Positions 25,118-33,514 of a stretch of 64,000 nucleotides of DNA are shown here, one piece after another; the first letter of the stretch is position 1; each line of letters starts with the position of its first letter. The position numbers and the translations under genes are program-made. The notes under the pieces were generated by a model, which did no database searches, was not told the DNA's origin, and worked only from the letters and a program-made list of their open reading frames with translations. This DNA is from Gemmatimonadota bacterium (GTDB lineage: Bacteria > Gemmatimonadota > Gemmatimonadetes > Gemmatimonadales > GWC2-71-9), in contig JADKJZ010000002.1 of NCBI GenBank assembly GCA_016720805.1, positions 1-64,000 on the forward strand. The letters are read 5' to 3'.

Positions 25118-25806
25118 TGCTCGATGTGGAGAAGCCACTCCCGGGGAAACCAAAGGTCATCATCGTCGATGATCACGTGGGCGTGGCGGAATCTCTCGCT
25201 ACCGCGTTGCGGGACCAGACGCGCGAAATCAGTACCGTCTCCAGTCTGCCGGTGCTGCGCGCCGCCCTGCGGCGAGCTGGCGCGAAGGGAGGTCCTGTGG
25301 ACATCGTCTTTCTCGATCTGGCAGTCGGGTCGGACAATGCGCTCGAGTGGTTGCCGGACCTCGTGGAGGACTATCCGGAGGTCCGTTTCATCGTCCTGAC
25401 GGGATACTCCGAGTTCGCTTTGATGGAGGCGAGCCTGAGCGCGGGTGCGCGTGGCTTCCTCGTGAAGTCAGCCTCAATTGCCGAGATTCAGACTGCCATG
25501 GCAACCGTCGCGTCCGGAAAGACCTACCGCAGTCCAGGTGTGCATCGGATCGCGCCCTCAAGAGCCCCAGCATCTCCCACGCGACTCCCCGGTGCCGACC
25601 GGTTGGTCCGTCCCACCAACCGACAGCGAGAGATCCTGCTGCTCCTCCGAGATGGCGCGACCATGGCGGCTGCTGCTGAAGCACTGGACCTGCATGAACG
25701 AACTATCGAGTACCACCTCCGGACCCTCCGGCAAAAGCTCGGCGGTGTGACACTGCTCGCCTTGATGCGCTGGTTTGAGGACTATCTGAATGCGGAGGCA
25801 GGGTAA
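25117..25806 (+). CDS. NarL/LuxR-family response regulator
   Basis: 229 residues, start in a TAATG overlap with the kinase stop. The receiver domain (about residues 12-130) has the acidic pair DD18-19, phosphoacceptor Asp67 (VFLDLAV), Thr95 and Lys117 (GFLVKSAS). A Pro/Ser-rich linker and a LuxR-type helix-turn-helix (TNRQREILLLLRDGATMAAAAEALDLHERTIEYHLRTLRQKLG, residues about 167-210) follow. All switch residues are present. Targets are not visible; the large RHS gene 81 bases downstream and the operon itself are candidates. Confidence 0.92.
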   Translation: MLDVEKPLPGKPKVIIVDDHVGVAESLATALRDQTREISTVSSLPVLRAALRRAGAKGGPVDIVFLDLAVGSDNALEWLPDLVEDYPEVRFIVLTGYSEFALMEASLSAGARGFLVKSASIAEIQTAMATVASGKTYRSPGVHRIAPSRAPASPTRLPGADRLVRPTNRQREILLLLRDGATMAAAAEALDLHERTIEYHLRTLRQKLGGVTLLALMRWFEDYLNAEAG

Positions 25807-25887
25807 TTCTCGCCTAGGGAATTCCGTAGTGCGGTTGGCTGGGGAGCGGTCCGAGACTGCATACATCCCGCCAACTCGGAGCATCGC

Positions 25888-28800
25888 GTGATTCCAAAGT
25901 GCCTGATCACCTTGCGCGGACCCCACCTGCTGGCCCTCATCACCGCCCTGCTCCCAGCGACCGCCGCGGCCCAGCAGCGCACCCAGCTTCGCACGCCCGC
26001 CTGGGTTGAAGTCACCCCCAAAGGCACCGACACCCTGACCCTGTCGTCTGGCGGTGGCCGCTTGGCCAACTTCACAGTCTCCAGTACCTACCCTGGGACC
26101 ACGACCTACAGCCTCGAGTGCACCACGTCGGGGATGCTCGATGCGTGCAGCATCGACGAGCCGTCGATCACGTTGAGCCAGTATGAGTCGGGCGTGGTCT
26201 CCGTGTCCATCACCGCCTCGGTGGGGAGCGGTATTGGCACGGTGACGCTCACGGCGTCTGGCGTTGCAACCGATTACGGCTGGATTCCAGTGCACGTCCT
26301 CCAAGTCACGGCCCCAACGGTCTCCCAACCTCGCCAGGCAGACTCTCTCGCCGACTATGGGCGCTGCCTGACGGCCACGTCAGGAATCGGTGCCTGGTCG
26401 TGTGGGCATCAGGTGCTCTCCCTTGGCACGCCAGGTCTGACGACCCTGGAGCGCAGTCGCTCCATGACCTTGGTGTACAACAGCGCGACGGCGAGTCCCA
26501 GACCAATCGTCTCGGCCAACGTCGTGGTCGGCGGCGGGAGTCCCAGTTTGGACCGCGTCCGCGCCGTCCTCAAGGTGATGGACACCGTTCGGACCACGGT
26601 GACCTATGCCGGATGGACGGGGGCGAGCAAACAAATCAGCCTCGGTTGGTCGAGTGGAAGTCGCCCGACGGGTATCTACCCCTACGAGCTCGCCGTCTGG
26701 GCAGTGGCAGGGAGTGACTCCGCGGCGACCACGGTGTCCGGCAACCTCTTCGTCGTCAACCGGGCCAATGGGCCGATGGGGACCGGGTGGGAGTGGCTCG
26801 GCGTCGAGCGCCTGGTCTTCAGTCAGCCGGCGGGCACCAATCACCTGATGTGGGTGGGTGGCGACGGGTCGGCGGCCCTCTACCGGCAAGTCACCTCGAC
26901 CCGGTGGGTGGCCCCGCCGGCGGAGTATCGAGACACGATCGTCTACGCGAGCGGGGAATACACGCGTACGCTCCGTCATGGGATCCAGGTCGTCTATGAC
27001 GCGACCGGCCGGCACGTGCGCACGATCAACCGCGCCAATCAGGTGACGACCTTCTATTGGGCGAGCGCGACCCGGCTCGACAGCGTCAGAGTCCCGCCGG
27101 CCGGGAGCGGCGGCCGCACCATCCGCCTCGCGTGGTCCGGCAGCATCCTCGACAGTGTCATCGTGTCCGCCGGCAAGGGGGTCAATGCCACCATCGACGG
27201 GTCGGGAAATCTGATCCACTGGGGATGGCCCGACGGGACCTACCAGCAGTTTGTCTGGGACGGGAGCAACCGCCCCTCAACGACTGAGGACGATCGGGGT
27301 GGGATCTCCCGGTACGTGTATGGGTCGCATGGTCTCGTCGAGGAGGCGCGCCTCTACTACACCAAGCAGGGGGGTGGGGCGGACAGTGCGGTGACGAAGT
27401 TCACGCCCTGGCAGGCGGCGGGCTACTCCGGTAACGGGGGCAGCGGGATTAGCGCCGGCGACACAGCGCAAGCGGTGACGACGGTCTTCGGGCCGCGGGT
27501 CGGGATCGCGGACGACGCCGTCTTTCATGTGACCAAGTGGGGGAGCCCGAGCGAGAGCCGGGATGCCCTCGGCATGGCGACGCGGTACGGCCGAGATGAC
27601 GGCGTGGTACCAGCTCTCGTCACGAGCATCCAGTATCCGAACAGTCGGCGCGCCATCATGACCTACAATGCGCGCGGGAACCTCCTCACGCTGACCGACA
27701 GCACGTGGGGGAGCCGTGCCTTCCCGACGCTCCGGAGTAGCTGGGCGTATGCTGATGGCAACGCGCCCGACTCCCCGTCGAAGATGAAGGGGCCTGCCGG
27801 CGATTCGACAATGTACAGCTATACCTCCCTCGGGCTCACCAGCACGATCACTGATCCGCGTGGGCACGTCACGTCCTTTGCTTACGCGGCCACCGATGAC
27901 TCGGTTCGGGGGCAGGTCCGGACGATCGCCGAGCGCGCGGTCGGGATCTGGAAGGAGTCGATCGCGGGCGAAATCGTCGACTCGCTGACGACAATCCTCG
28001 GCTACGACGCCAGCGGCAACATCCGACGGATCGAGTCGCCCAGCGGGGCGATCTCCCGTCAGGCGCGCGACAGCGACGGGCGGATTACGAGCGATACGTC
28101 CGCCTTGGGGCAGGTCAGGAGCTTTCTCTGGGATGCCATGGATCGGCAGACGCACCTGATTCGGCCCCATGCCGCCGGGGCGACGGCCTGGACGTGCCAT
28201 ACCGGGGAGTTCATCTGCGCCGACCTCACCGTCGATGCCTTGAATCCGCCGAACAGTGTGGACACCACGATCGCCACCTACACCAATGGGTTGTTGACCA
28301 AACTGCGGGACCCTCGGGGTGTCGAGAAGAACTACCGATACGACCTGCGTCGACTGATGGTGGCCGATCTGGACGAAGCGGGTGCGAAGGATTCCGCTCG
28401 ATACGACCCGGCAGGTCTCGTGGTCGGGCACCGGAACCGGATCGATAGTCTCGTGACGATGGCCTATGACATCCTTGACCGAGATTCCGTCGTGCTGGTC
28501 CCGAAGCGGGTCCAGACGCTGAACTCCCTGATCGGAACGGCGCTTGCCGACACCATCCGGACGACCTACGACTCGATCAGCAACATGCTGACCAGCGTCA
28601 GTCGGATTGGAACGGTCCAACGCACGTATTTTGAGAATGGGGCCCTCAAGTCCGAGCGCATGATCCCTGGATCGCCGCCTGGGATGTTGGCGGACTCCAT
28701 GCGCTTTACCTATGACTCGGTCGGCAGGCTCCAGCGCATTGCGTGGCAGAACGGCGACTCGTTGATGTACTGGATGCGACGCACGGGCGACCTCGATTCG

Positions 28801-30423
28801 ATGCGCGTCTGGTGGGTCACCGATGGATCGCAGCGGAGCGAGATCTGGAAGTTCACCTGGGACTCGCTCGGTCGGCGTCGGAGCATCATCTACCCGTACG
28901 CCAGCATGACGGCAACGTGGCACTACGACCGGGCCGGGACGGTGCGGCGCGTGCTCTCCGACAACGCGTCGGGGGTCGTCACCAATCGGTTCAAGGCCAC
29001 CTTTGCGCAGGACAGTGTCGACGTGACCGGGCGGGTCATTGGCCAGTACACCTATTGTGACACCAACTACGATCCTGGTGTCACCGCAGGGATGACCTGT
29101 CAGGGGTGGCTCCCGGATCGGAGCTCGAACCGATTCAATCGGCTCGGCGCCATGGTCATCCAGCGCCAGGACGTCACGACAGACACCCTCTGGTACGACC
29201 AGTCGGGCAACCGGACCGCGGCAAAGAACAACACCCTGATCCAGCAATACACAATCGGCAGCGCGAGCAACCGGTTGGTGAGCCAGAAGGACTCCCTGCG
29301 CGGGGCAATCTACGCCACCAGCCGCGATTACGTCTACGCTGCCGACGGAGGCATGTGGGAACGGCACTCGGTTACGCCCTCCGGGCCCGACGTCCGCCAG
29401 CAGTGGCAGTATGACAACCTCGGGCGCCTGGTGGGTCGTGGAGAGATTTCGAATCTCGGGGCGAGGGATACGTCGTGGAACACCTGCCGGTGGGATGGGA
29501 CCGGGCGCAGCGCGCAGCCGTGCAATGGATTCCAGTCCACCTTCGTGGGACCCAATGTGGTGCGGACGAGCAACGGCTGGTTCTTCGTGCAGGCGCCGGG
29601 CATCGACGAACCGCTGTTGCTGATCTTCCGGAACCCGAACACCTGGCAGCTGCAGAAGCGGCTGCAGGCGGTGACCGATGGGGCGGGGCAGCTGATTGCC
29701 ATCGCCGATTCGGCGGGCGAGATTGACGCAAGCTACGCGGGGTCGGGGTACGGACAGTCCAGTTGGCGCGGGGCTGGTGTGATGACACGGGGACAGACCT
29801 TTTCGCCCCGGCGGTGGGAGACGGATGCACAGTGGGGACAGCTGCAGCAATTCCGCAACCGGGCGTATGATCCGGGGACGGGGCGCTGGCTGCAGGAAGA
29901 TCCGATCGGCGTGGCGGGTGGGATCAACCTGTACGAGTACAATGGCAACAACCCGGCGACGTGGCGGGATCCGTTTGGGCTAGACCCGTGCCTCATGGCT
30001 CGTGCTCGAAAGCTCGGATACCTCGCTTGCGCGCTCGTGGAGTTCGCTGGCCAGGCGCTGGAGAACCGAGGTGTACAAGTCCCCTCCGGAATCGCACCTG
30101 AGGTCCTCGGGACGAGTAAGGATGCGCTTTCTCCAGTGCTGCGCGGTGCAAAGTGGGTCTCGGGAATTCAGAACACCGGTGGTCCGGCGCCGAAGAGCAT
30201 TGAGAAGATTGCGGAAATGATTGGCCCATCCGCTGCTGGCACCGGAATAGGTGGGAAAGCGCTTCGATTCGTGGGGCCGGCGGCGATTATCGTGGGAGCC
30301 ATCGAGTTCCTTGTGCCTCCGACGCAACGAGCCTACAGAGGAATAACCTGCATTGTCGAGTCGTGCGTCAATAGTCCGCTAGCACCGAGAATTCCTGGGC
30401 CTACAATAGGGCCTAGACCATAG
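25888..30423 (+). CDS. Secreted RHS-repeat polymorphic toxin-like protein
   Basis: 1511 residues from a GTG start, with a Sec signal (LLALITALLPATAAAQQ). An N-terminal region of Ig-like/beta character is followed by many YD repeats (YDASGNIRRIESPSG, YDPAGLVVGHRN, YDQSGNRTAAKNN, YDNLGRLVGRGE). The RHS-associated core then appears at about residues 1320-1365 (FRNRAYDPGTGRWLQEDPIG ... GINLYEYNGNNPATWRDPFGLD). The tail after PFGL is about 145 residues, of unknown family, with a hydrophobic stretch (LRFVGPAAIIVGAIEFLVPP) that could insert in membranes. Such proteins enclose a C-terminal toxin in a YD shell. Toxicity here is inferred. A hairpin overlaps the stop codon. Confidence 0.88.
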   Translation: MIPKCLITLRGPHLLALITALLPATAAAQQRTQLRTPAWVEVTPKGTDTLTLSSGGGRLANFTVSSTYPGTTTYSLECTTSGMLDACSIDEPSITLSQYESGVVSVSITASVGSGIGTVTLTASGVATDYGWIPVHVLQVTAPTVSQPRQADSLADYGRCLTATSGIGAWSCGHQVLSLGTPGLTTLERSRSMTLVYNSATASPRPIVSANVVVGGGSPSLDRVRAVLKVMDTVRTTVTYAGWTGASKQISLGWSSGSRPTGIYPYELAVWAVAGSDSAATTVSGNLFVVNRANGPMGTGWEWLGVERLVFSQPAGTNHLMWVGGDGSAALYRQVTSTRWVAPPAEYRDTIVYASGEYTRTLRHGIQVVYDATGRHVRTINRANQVTTFYWASATRLDSVRVPPAGSGGRTIRLAWSGSILDSVIVSAGKGVNATIDGSGNLIHWGWPDGTYQQFVWDGSNRPSTTEDDRGGISRYVYGSHGLVEEARLYYTKQGGGADSAVTKFTPWQAAGYSGNGGSGISAGDTAQAVTTVFGPRVGIADDAVFHVTKWGSPSESRDALGMATRYGRDDGVVPALVTSIQYPNSRRAIMTYNARGNLLTLTDSTWGSRAFPTLRSSWAYADGNAPDSPSKMKGPAGDSTMYSYTSLGLTSTITDPRGHVTSFAYAATDDSVRGQVRTIAERAVGIWKESIAGEIVDSLTTILGYDASGNIRRIESPSGAISRQARDSDGRITSDTSALGQVRSFLWDAMDRQTHLIRPHAAGATAWTCHTGEFICADLTVDALNPPNSVDTTIATYTNGLLTKLRDPRGVEKNYRYDLRRLMVADLDEAGAKDSARYDPAGLVVGHRNRIDSLVTMAYDILDRDSVVLVPKRVQTLNSLIGTALADTIRTTYDSISNMLTSVSRIGTVQRTYFENGALKSERMIPGSPPGMLADSMRFTYDSVGRLQRIAWQNGDSLMYWMRRTGDLDSMRVWWVTDGSQRSEIWKFTWDSLGRRRSIIYPYASMTATWHYDRAGTVRRVLSDNASGVVTNRFKATFAQDSVDVTGRVIGQYTYCDTNYDPGVTAGMTCQGWLPDRSSNRFNRLGAMVIQRQDVTTDTLWYDQSGNRTAAKNNTLIQQYTIGSASNRLVSQKDSLRGAIYATSRDYVYAADGGMWERHSVTPSGPDVRQQWQYDNLGRLVGRGEISNLGARDTSWNTCRWDGTGRSAQPCNGFQSTFVGPNVVRTSNGWFFVQAPGIDEPLLLIFRNPNTWQLQKRLQAVTDGAGQLIAIADSAGEIDASYAGSGYGQSSWRGAGVMTRGQTFSPRRWETDAQWGQLQQFRNRAYDPGTGRWLQEDPIGVAGGINLYEYNGNNPATWRDPFGLDPCLMARARKLGYLACALVEFAGQALENRGVQVPSGIAPEVLGTSKDALSPVLRGAKWVSGIQNTGGPAPKSIEKIAEMIGPSAAGTGIGGKALRFVGPAAIIVGAIEFLVPPTQRAYRGITCIVESCVNSPLAPRIPGPTIGPRP

Positions 30424-30428
30424 GCCCT
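30408..30428 (+). other. Stem-loop at the end of the RHS gene
   Basis: AGGGCCTA and TAGGCCCT form a perfect 8-bp stem around the loop GACCA, and the stem contains the RHS stop codon (30421-30423). No T-run follows, so it is a possible weak terminator or a translational-coupling structure between the RHS gene and the gene at 30453. Confidence 0.5.
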
Positions 30429-30452
30429 GTACGCCTGCAGATCCTTGACCAT

Positions 30453-31586
30453 ATGGAAAAGTATTCGATGCAGAGTGATCCGTGGATCCAGGAGATCAAC
30501 GTCGAGGCCTTGCCCGGTGACGAGGACGGCGACGTTGTCCTCGACGTCACCTTCACCATCGCAAGTGATGCTGAGGTCGATGCGCCAGAATTAGTGTTCG
30601 GAGCGGGGCATTGCCCGCTGCTGCTGGATGCGATTCAATCCTCTGCTGCGAGTATCGGCCGATGGAAGGGGCCGCTCATCGTCTTCTCGCTCCGAGATGG
30701 TTCCCGGTGGGATGGCTCGATTGTCCGCCTTGAAATGCGGCTGGGGGCCGCGCGCTTGCCGATCTATGTCCCGGACGATCTTCCGACCCTGGTTGGGAGC
30801 GGCCCAAGTCCCCAACGACCGCTCCCGACGATTCGTTGGATCACCGATGAGTTGGTAACGGGCGTCCGGTTTCTGGGGCTCCCTGCGCCCGCCGCACCAT
30901 CGGCCAGGGTGTGGGGCGCCGTCACCGCCGTCCCTGCACAGACATTGGAGATTGATGGTGTCAACGTTGGCTTTTCCGCCATGGCTGCGGCGTTGTCTCA
31001 CGATCGGTCCGCGGTGGCTCAGCAGATCGTCACCGTTTTCAGTGCTTTGGAGCGAGAGTATGGCTCACCAGGGGTGACCGAGGTCATGGTCATCTCCGAA
31101 GCGGAACGACGTCGGGAGAATCCGTGGACCGGCATGCTCTTGCCGCTGACCGAATCCGGGTTGTTTGGCGCTATGCCGCGCGATCATGGACTATTTCAAG
31201 CCGAGGTAGCTCGGATTGTGGCGAGTTGCTGGGTCGGGGGGCTTTGGCGAACCTACGATATTGGGCCCGAATGGTTGTTCTGGGGAATCCATTCAGGAAT
31301 GAGAGCTGACTTCGTCAAGCGGACCGACCCCGGGTTGTACAGTCGGTTGCTCCCGTTGATGACGAAGCGACTTTCGCCGTCGCCATTGAAGCGGTTCCAG
31401 CGGGATGTGCGGTACGACATGCGTGCGGCTGCTGTGGGGCTTCACGTGTTGGCGCTCCTTGAAGTGGAGTTCGATCGGGCCACGTTCAGGCGCATGCTGA
31501 AGGAATTCTCCGGCACTTCCGTGGCAGCGGAGGACGTGATGACGTTCCTTGCGCTGCCGCCTGAGTTGCGCGGCGAGGTCCGATAG
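30453..31586 (+). CDS. Unknown protein after RHS; candidate immunity or degenerate M1-like
   Basis: 377 residues starting 29 bases after the RHS stop, no signal peptide. The N-terminal 110 residues are beta-rich. Residues about 190-300 (ERENP-like RRRENPWTGMLLPLTESGLFGAMPRD, then VARIVASCWVGGLWRTYDIGPEWLFWGIHSGMRADFVKR) recall the catalytic region of M1 aminopeptidases, but no HExxH is present. The position directly behind a toxin-like RHS tail is where an immunity gene normally lies, although 377 residues is long for one. I do not recognise a defined family; both readings are inference. Base composition is lower in GC than the flanking core genes. Confidence 0.55.
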   Translation: MEKYSMQSDPWIQEINVEALPGDEDGDVVLDVTFTIASDAEVDAPELVFGAGHCPLLLDAIQSSAASIGRWKGPLIVFSLRDGSRWDGSIVRLEMRLGAARLPIYVPDDLPTLVGSGPSPQRPLPTIRWITDELVTGVRFLGLPAPAAPSARVWGAVTAVPAQTLEIDGVNVGFSAMAAALSHDRSAVAQQIVTVFSALEREYGSPGVTEVMVISEAERRRENPWTGMLLPLTESGLFGAMPRDHGLFQAEVARIVASCWVGGLWRTYDIGPEWLFWGIHSGMRADFVKRTDPGLYSRLLPLMTKRLSPSPLKRFQRDVRYDMRAAAVGLHVLALLEVEFDRATFRRMLKEFSGTSVAAEDVMTFLALPPELRGEVR

Positions 31587-31670
31587 CAGTGGAAGGTGAA
31601 CGGTACTAGCCATGGTCGGTGGTGCGATTCTTTGCCGCAATCACCGACACCAGAAGGCCATTTCTCGCCG

Positions 31671-31865
31671 TCCGGAATCCGAGTATCTCACAGCCGCAGT
31701 AGCGGCTGCAGGCGGTGACCGATGGGGCGGGGCAGCTGATTGCCATCGCCGATTCTGCGGGCGAGATTGACGCGAGCTACGCGGGGTCGGGCTACGGCCA
31801 GACAAGTTGGCGCGGCGGGGTGAGGGGCCTGCGGTAACGCGCCTACCGGTGGGAGCACTCGATGG
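31671..31865 (+). pseudogene. Decayed RHS fragment
   Basis: The sequence at 31671-31820 aligns with 29628-29777 of the RHS gene (shared blocks include GGCTGCAGGCGGTGACCGAT and GATTGCCATCGCCGATTC). Similarity then fades out to about 31865. A Lys codon of the intact gene is a TAG here and the similarity is clearly below identity, so it is an old, non-functional copy. It matches the part just before the RHS core, as expected for a leftover of a displaced C-terminal module. Confidence 0.85.
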
Positions 31866-31970
31866 GAAATCGGCATGGGGAAGGGAGTCTTGGCACTAAC
31901 CCAGGTGTCGACGGGAATTGCGAATAGTGACTCGCCGTCGCGCCGTCCCTGTCTCGAAGAAAGCGATCAG

Positions 31971-32003
31971 AACAGGATTCCTGTGGAAATTCACAGTCCT
32001 GTT
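31971..32003. other. Stem-loop with two-part stem
   Basis: AACAGGA (31971-31977) pairs with TCCTGTT (31997-32003). Inside, CTGTG (31981-31985) pairs with CACAG (31992-31996) around GAAATT. It is a strong hairpin in an otherwise gene-poor 640-base stretch between the RHS-linked gene and the DsbA-like gene. Confidence 0.6.
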
Positions 32004-32137
32004 CCTCTTCCATTGGCTTGACGCACCAGCTTTTTAAGGGCATCACCAGCGGAGCGGCCCAACAGCGGCGCGATGTCGATTCTTTGAGGCGCTTCCCCTA
32101 GGGTTTGCCCCAGTGTACGTGCGAGCTGCCGAGCCAT
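31991..32137 (-). CDS. Possible 48-residue small ORF
   Basis: An ATG-initiated reverse-strand frame of 48 residues (MARQLARTLGQTLGEAPQRI ... LKKLVRQANGRGTGL). The pattern is reasonably protein-like, but the ribosome site is poorly spaced (AGAGGA only two bases away) and codon third positions are less GC-rich than in core genes. Its 3' end lies in the stem-loop at 31971-32003. It may be the remnant of a toxin or antitoxin module next to the RHS fragment, or chance. Confidence 0.22.
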   Translation of the reverse strand: MARQLARTLGQTLGEAPQRIDIAPLLGRSAGDALKKLVRQANGRGTGL

Positions 32138-32225
32138 ATCCTCTTGGTGGGCAGACTGTGGTTGCGCCGTCTCTAGACCTTATGAGCGGCCGGTGCCCGC
32201 GGCACTCCCTCCCTGAGGCCACTTC

Positions 32226-32903
32226 GTGAAAGCATCCGAACGAGCTTCGACCGTACTGATGTGGGCCGCCGTACTCTCGGCCGTGACGAGTACTGCGCTA
32301 CTGGTCGAACGGAGGTTCAGTACGTCGCGCGGCAGCCAAGCAGATCCGTGGGCGCAACCACTCAAATTGGTGGACGGGTGGGAGACACTCGTGGACTCTG
32401 GCCTCAGGATTGGACCAGCCAACGCGCGCATCCAGGTGGTTGAGTTTGGTGATTTTGAGTGTCCGGCCTGCAAGAGCTTCGGAGAGAAGGTCCTCGATCC
32501 ACTCTTGAGGCGGTATCCAGCGCAGATCGCGTTGACGTTCAAGCACTGGCCACTGGAGTACCATCGCTTCGCGCGCAGAGCCGCAATTGCAGCGGAGTGC
32601 TCGGGTAAAGAGGGGCGGTTCCCATCCTTCTATGAGGCAGCGTATGCCCATCAGGATTCGATCGGGTTGATTTCATTCGCCGACATTGCTCGCCGGGCCG
32701 GGCTCATCGATACCGTTGCCTTCAATGAATGCCTCGCGAGCGACCGTTTTGACAAGACCCTTCAACGTGACCTGGCGCTGGTCGACCGACTGGACGCCCG
32801 GGGGACGCCTGTCATCATTGTGAATGGCTTGCTCTTGCCGACGACTCCGACGAGCGAGCGGTTCGAGCGATTGCTGGATAGCCTCGGACTGCGGCGACAG
32901 TAG
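32226..32903 (+). CDS. Membrane-anchored DsbA-like thioredoxin-fold oxidoreductase
   Basis: 225 residues, GTG start. An N-terminal anchor (VLMWAAVLSAVTSTALLVERR) is followed by a DsbA/DsbG-type domain: IQVVEFGDFECPACKSFGEKV holds the CPAC active site (Cys79, Cys82), a helical insertion follows (FARRAAIAAECSGKEGRF), and RGTPVIIVNG supplies the cis-proline loop. It would face the periplasm and catalyse disulfide formation or exchange. Directly downstream, 85 bases away, is a six-cysteine secreted peptide, an obvious candidate client. A second thioredoxin-fold protein with the same type of neighbour lies at 35793. Confidence 0.85.
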   Translation: MKASERASTVLMWAAVLSAVTSTALLVERRFSTSRGSQADPWAQPLKLVDGWETLVDSGLRIGPANARIQVVEFGDFECPACKSFGEKVLDPLLRRYPAQIALTFKHWPLEYHRFARRAAIAAECSGKEGRFPSFYEAAYAHQDSIGLISFADIARRAGLIDTVAFNECLASDRFDKTLQRDLALVDRLDARGTPVIIVNGLLLPTTPTSERFERLLDSLGLRRQ

Positions 32904-32988
32904 CACGTCTCGTTGCATGGAGGTGAGCCATGCCATCACGCTTTCTCACCGTGGACACCATTCGCCCCCTTTTCCGGAGTCTACAATA

Positions 32989-33213
32989 ATGTCGCGTACC
33001 AATCTCACGTCAGTCCTTGCACTCGTTGCCTCTCTCGTCGCTGGCGGACAGCTGATGGCGGAGGAGGAACCCGAAGGATTGTTCTGCGCTACATTCGACG
33101 TGAACCCCGACTGCAGCGACTATGTCTGCACCAACGCCAACTGCCCGGGGTATACGGTCTACGGGACTCAGTGCTCGGGCAATCATGTGACCTGTGAGGG
33201 GACCAAGAACTAG
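32989..33213 (+). CDS. Small secreted six-cysteine peptide (copy 1)
   Basis: 74 residues, ATG at 32989 with GGAG upstream. A Sec signal (LTSVLALVASLVAGGQLMA) precedes an acidic mature start (EEEPEGL) and a cysteine-rich body with Cys at 33, 42, 47, 52, 62 and 69. There is no enzyme motif. The layout and the signal region match the peptide at 35475 (VLxLxxxLVAxGxLxA followed by acidic residues), although the cysteine spacing differs. Position between a DsbA-like protein and a beta-propeller suggests that it is oxidised outside the membrane and may be a signal, toxin or binding ligand. Comparable trios with NVEALA peptides are known to me from Bacteroidota; homology is not shown. Confidence 0.75.
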   Translation: MSRTNLTSVLALVASLVAGGQLMAEEEPEGLFCATFDVNPDCSDYVCTNANCPGYTVYGTQCSGNHVTCEGTKN

Positions 33214-33250
33214 GGTCGTGTTTCCGCTGGTCAGTAGGTGCAGATGACGG

Positions 33251-33280
33251 CTTCCCGCCGGACAACGGTCCGGTGGGAAG
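33251..33280 (+). other. Hairpin after six-cysteine peptide
   Basis: A 13-bp stem (33251-33263 with 33268-33280, one G.T pair) around AACG, 37 bases after the peptide stop. The following bases are only weakly T-rich (TCTGTGC), so it may attenuate or protect the peptide mRNA rather than terminate fully. Confidence 0.55.
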
Positions 33281-33514
33281 TCTGTGCAAACGACGTGGTT
33301 TGAAGCCGGACAGTCCGGCGAATTGTTCCGGGCCGGCAATTCGGCTGGACCGCGAGGTCTACGTCCGCAACGTAGCATATTTCCTAGTAGCACACCGGGC
33401 GACTCGCGGTGCCGGATTCTGACACCCAAACGCTTGCAGAGGAGCGCCGACGCCGGACATGATTGGTTGCCGGCGTGCTGCTCCAATACCCACGTCCTAG
33501 CAGCAGGGTTTTCC

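Noticed and set aside
27277..29850. Reverse-strand open frame of 857 residues
   Set aside because: Antisense to the RHS repeats. Its length results from the repetitive high-GC coding on the other strand.
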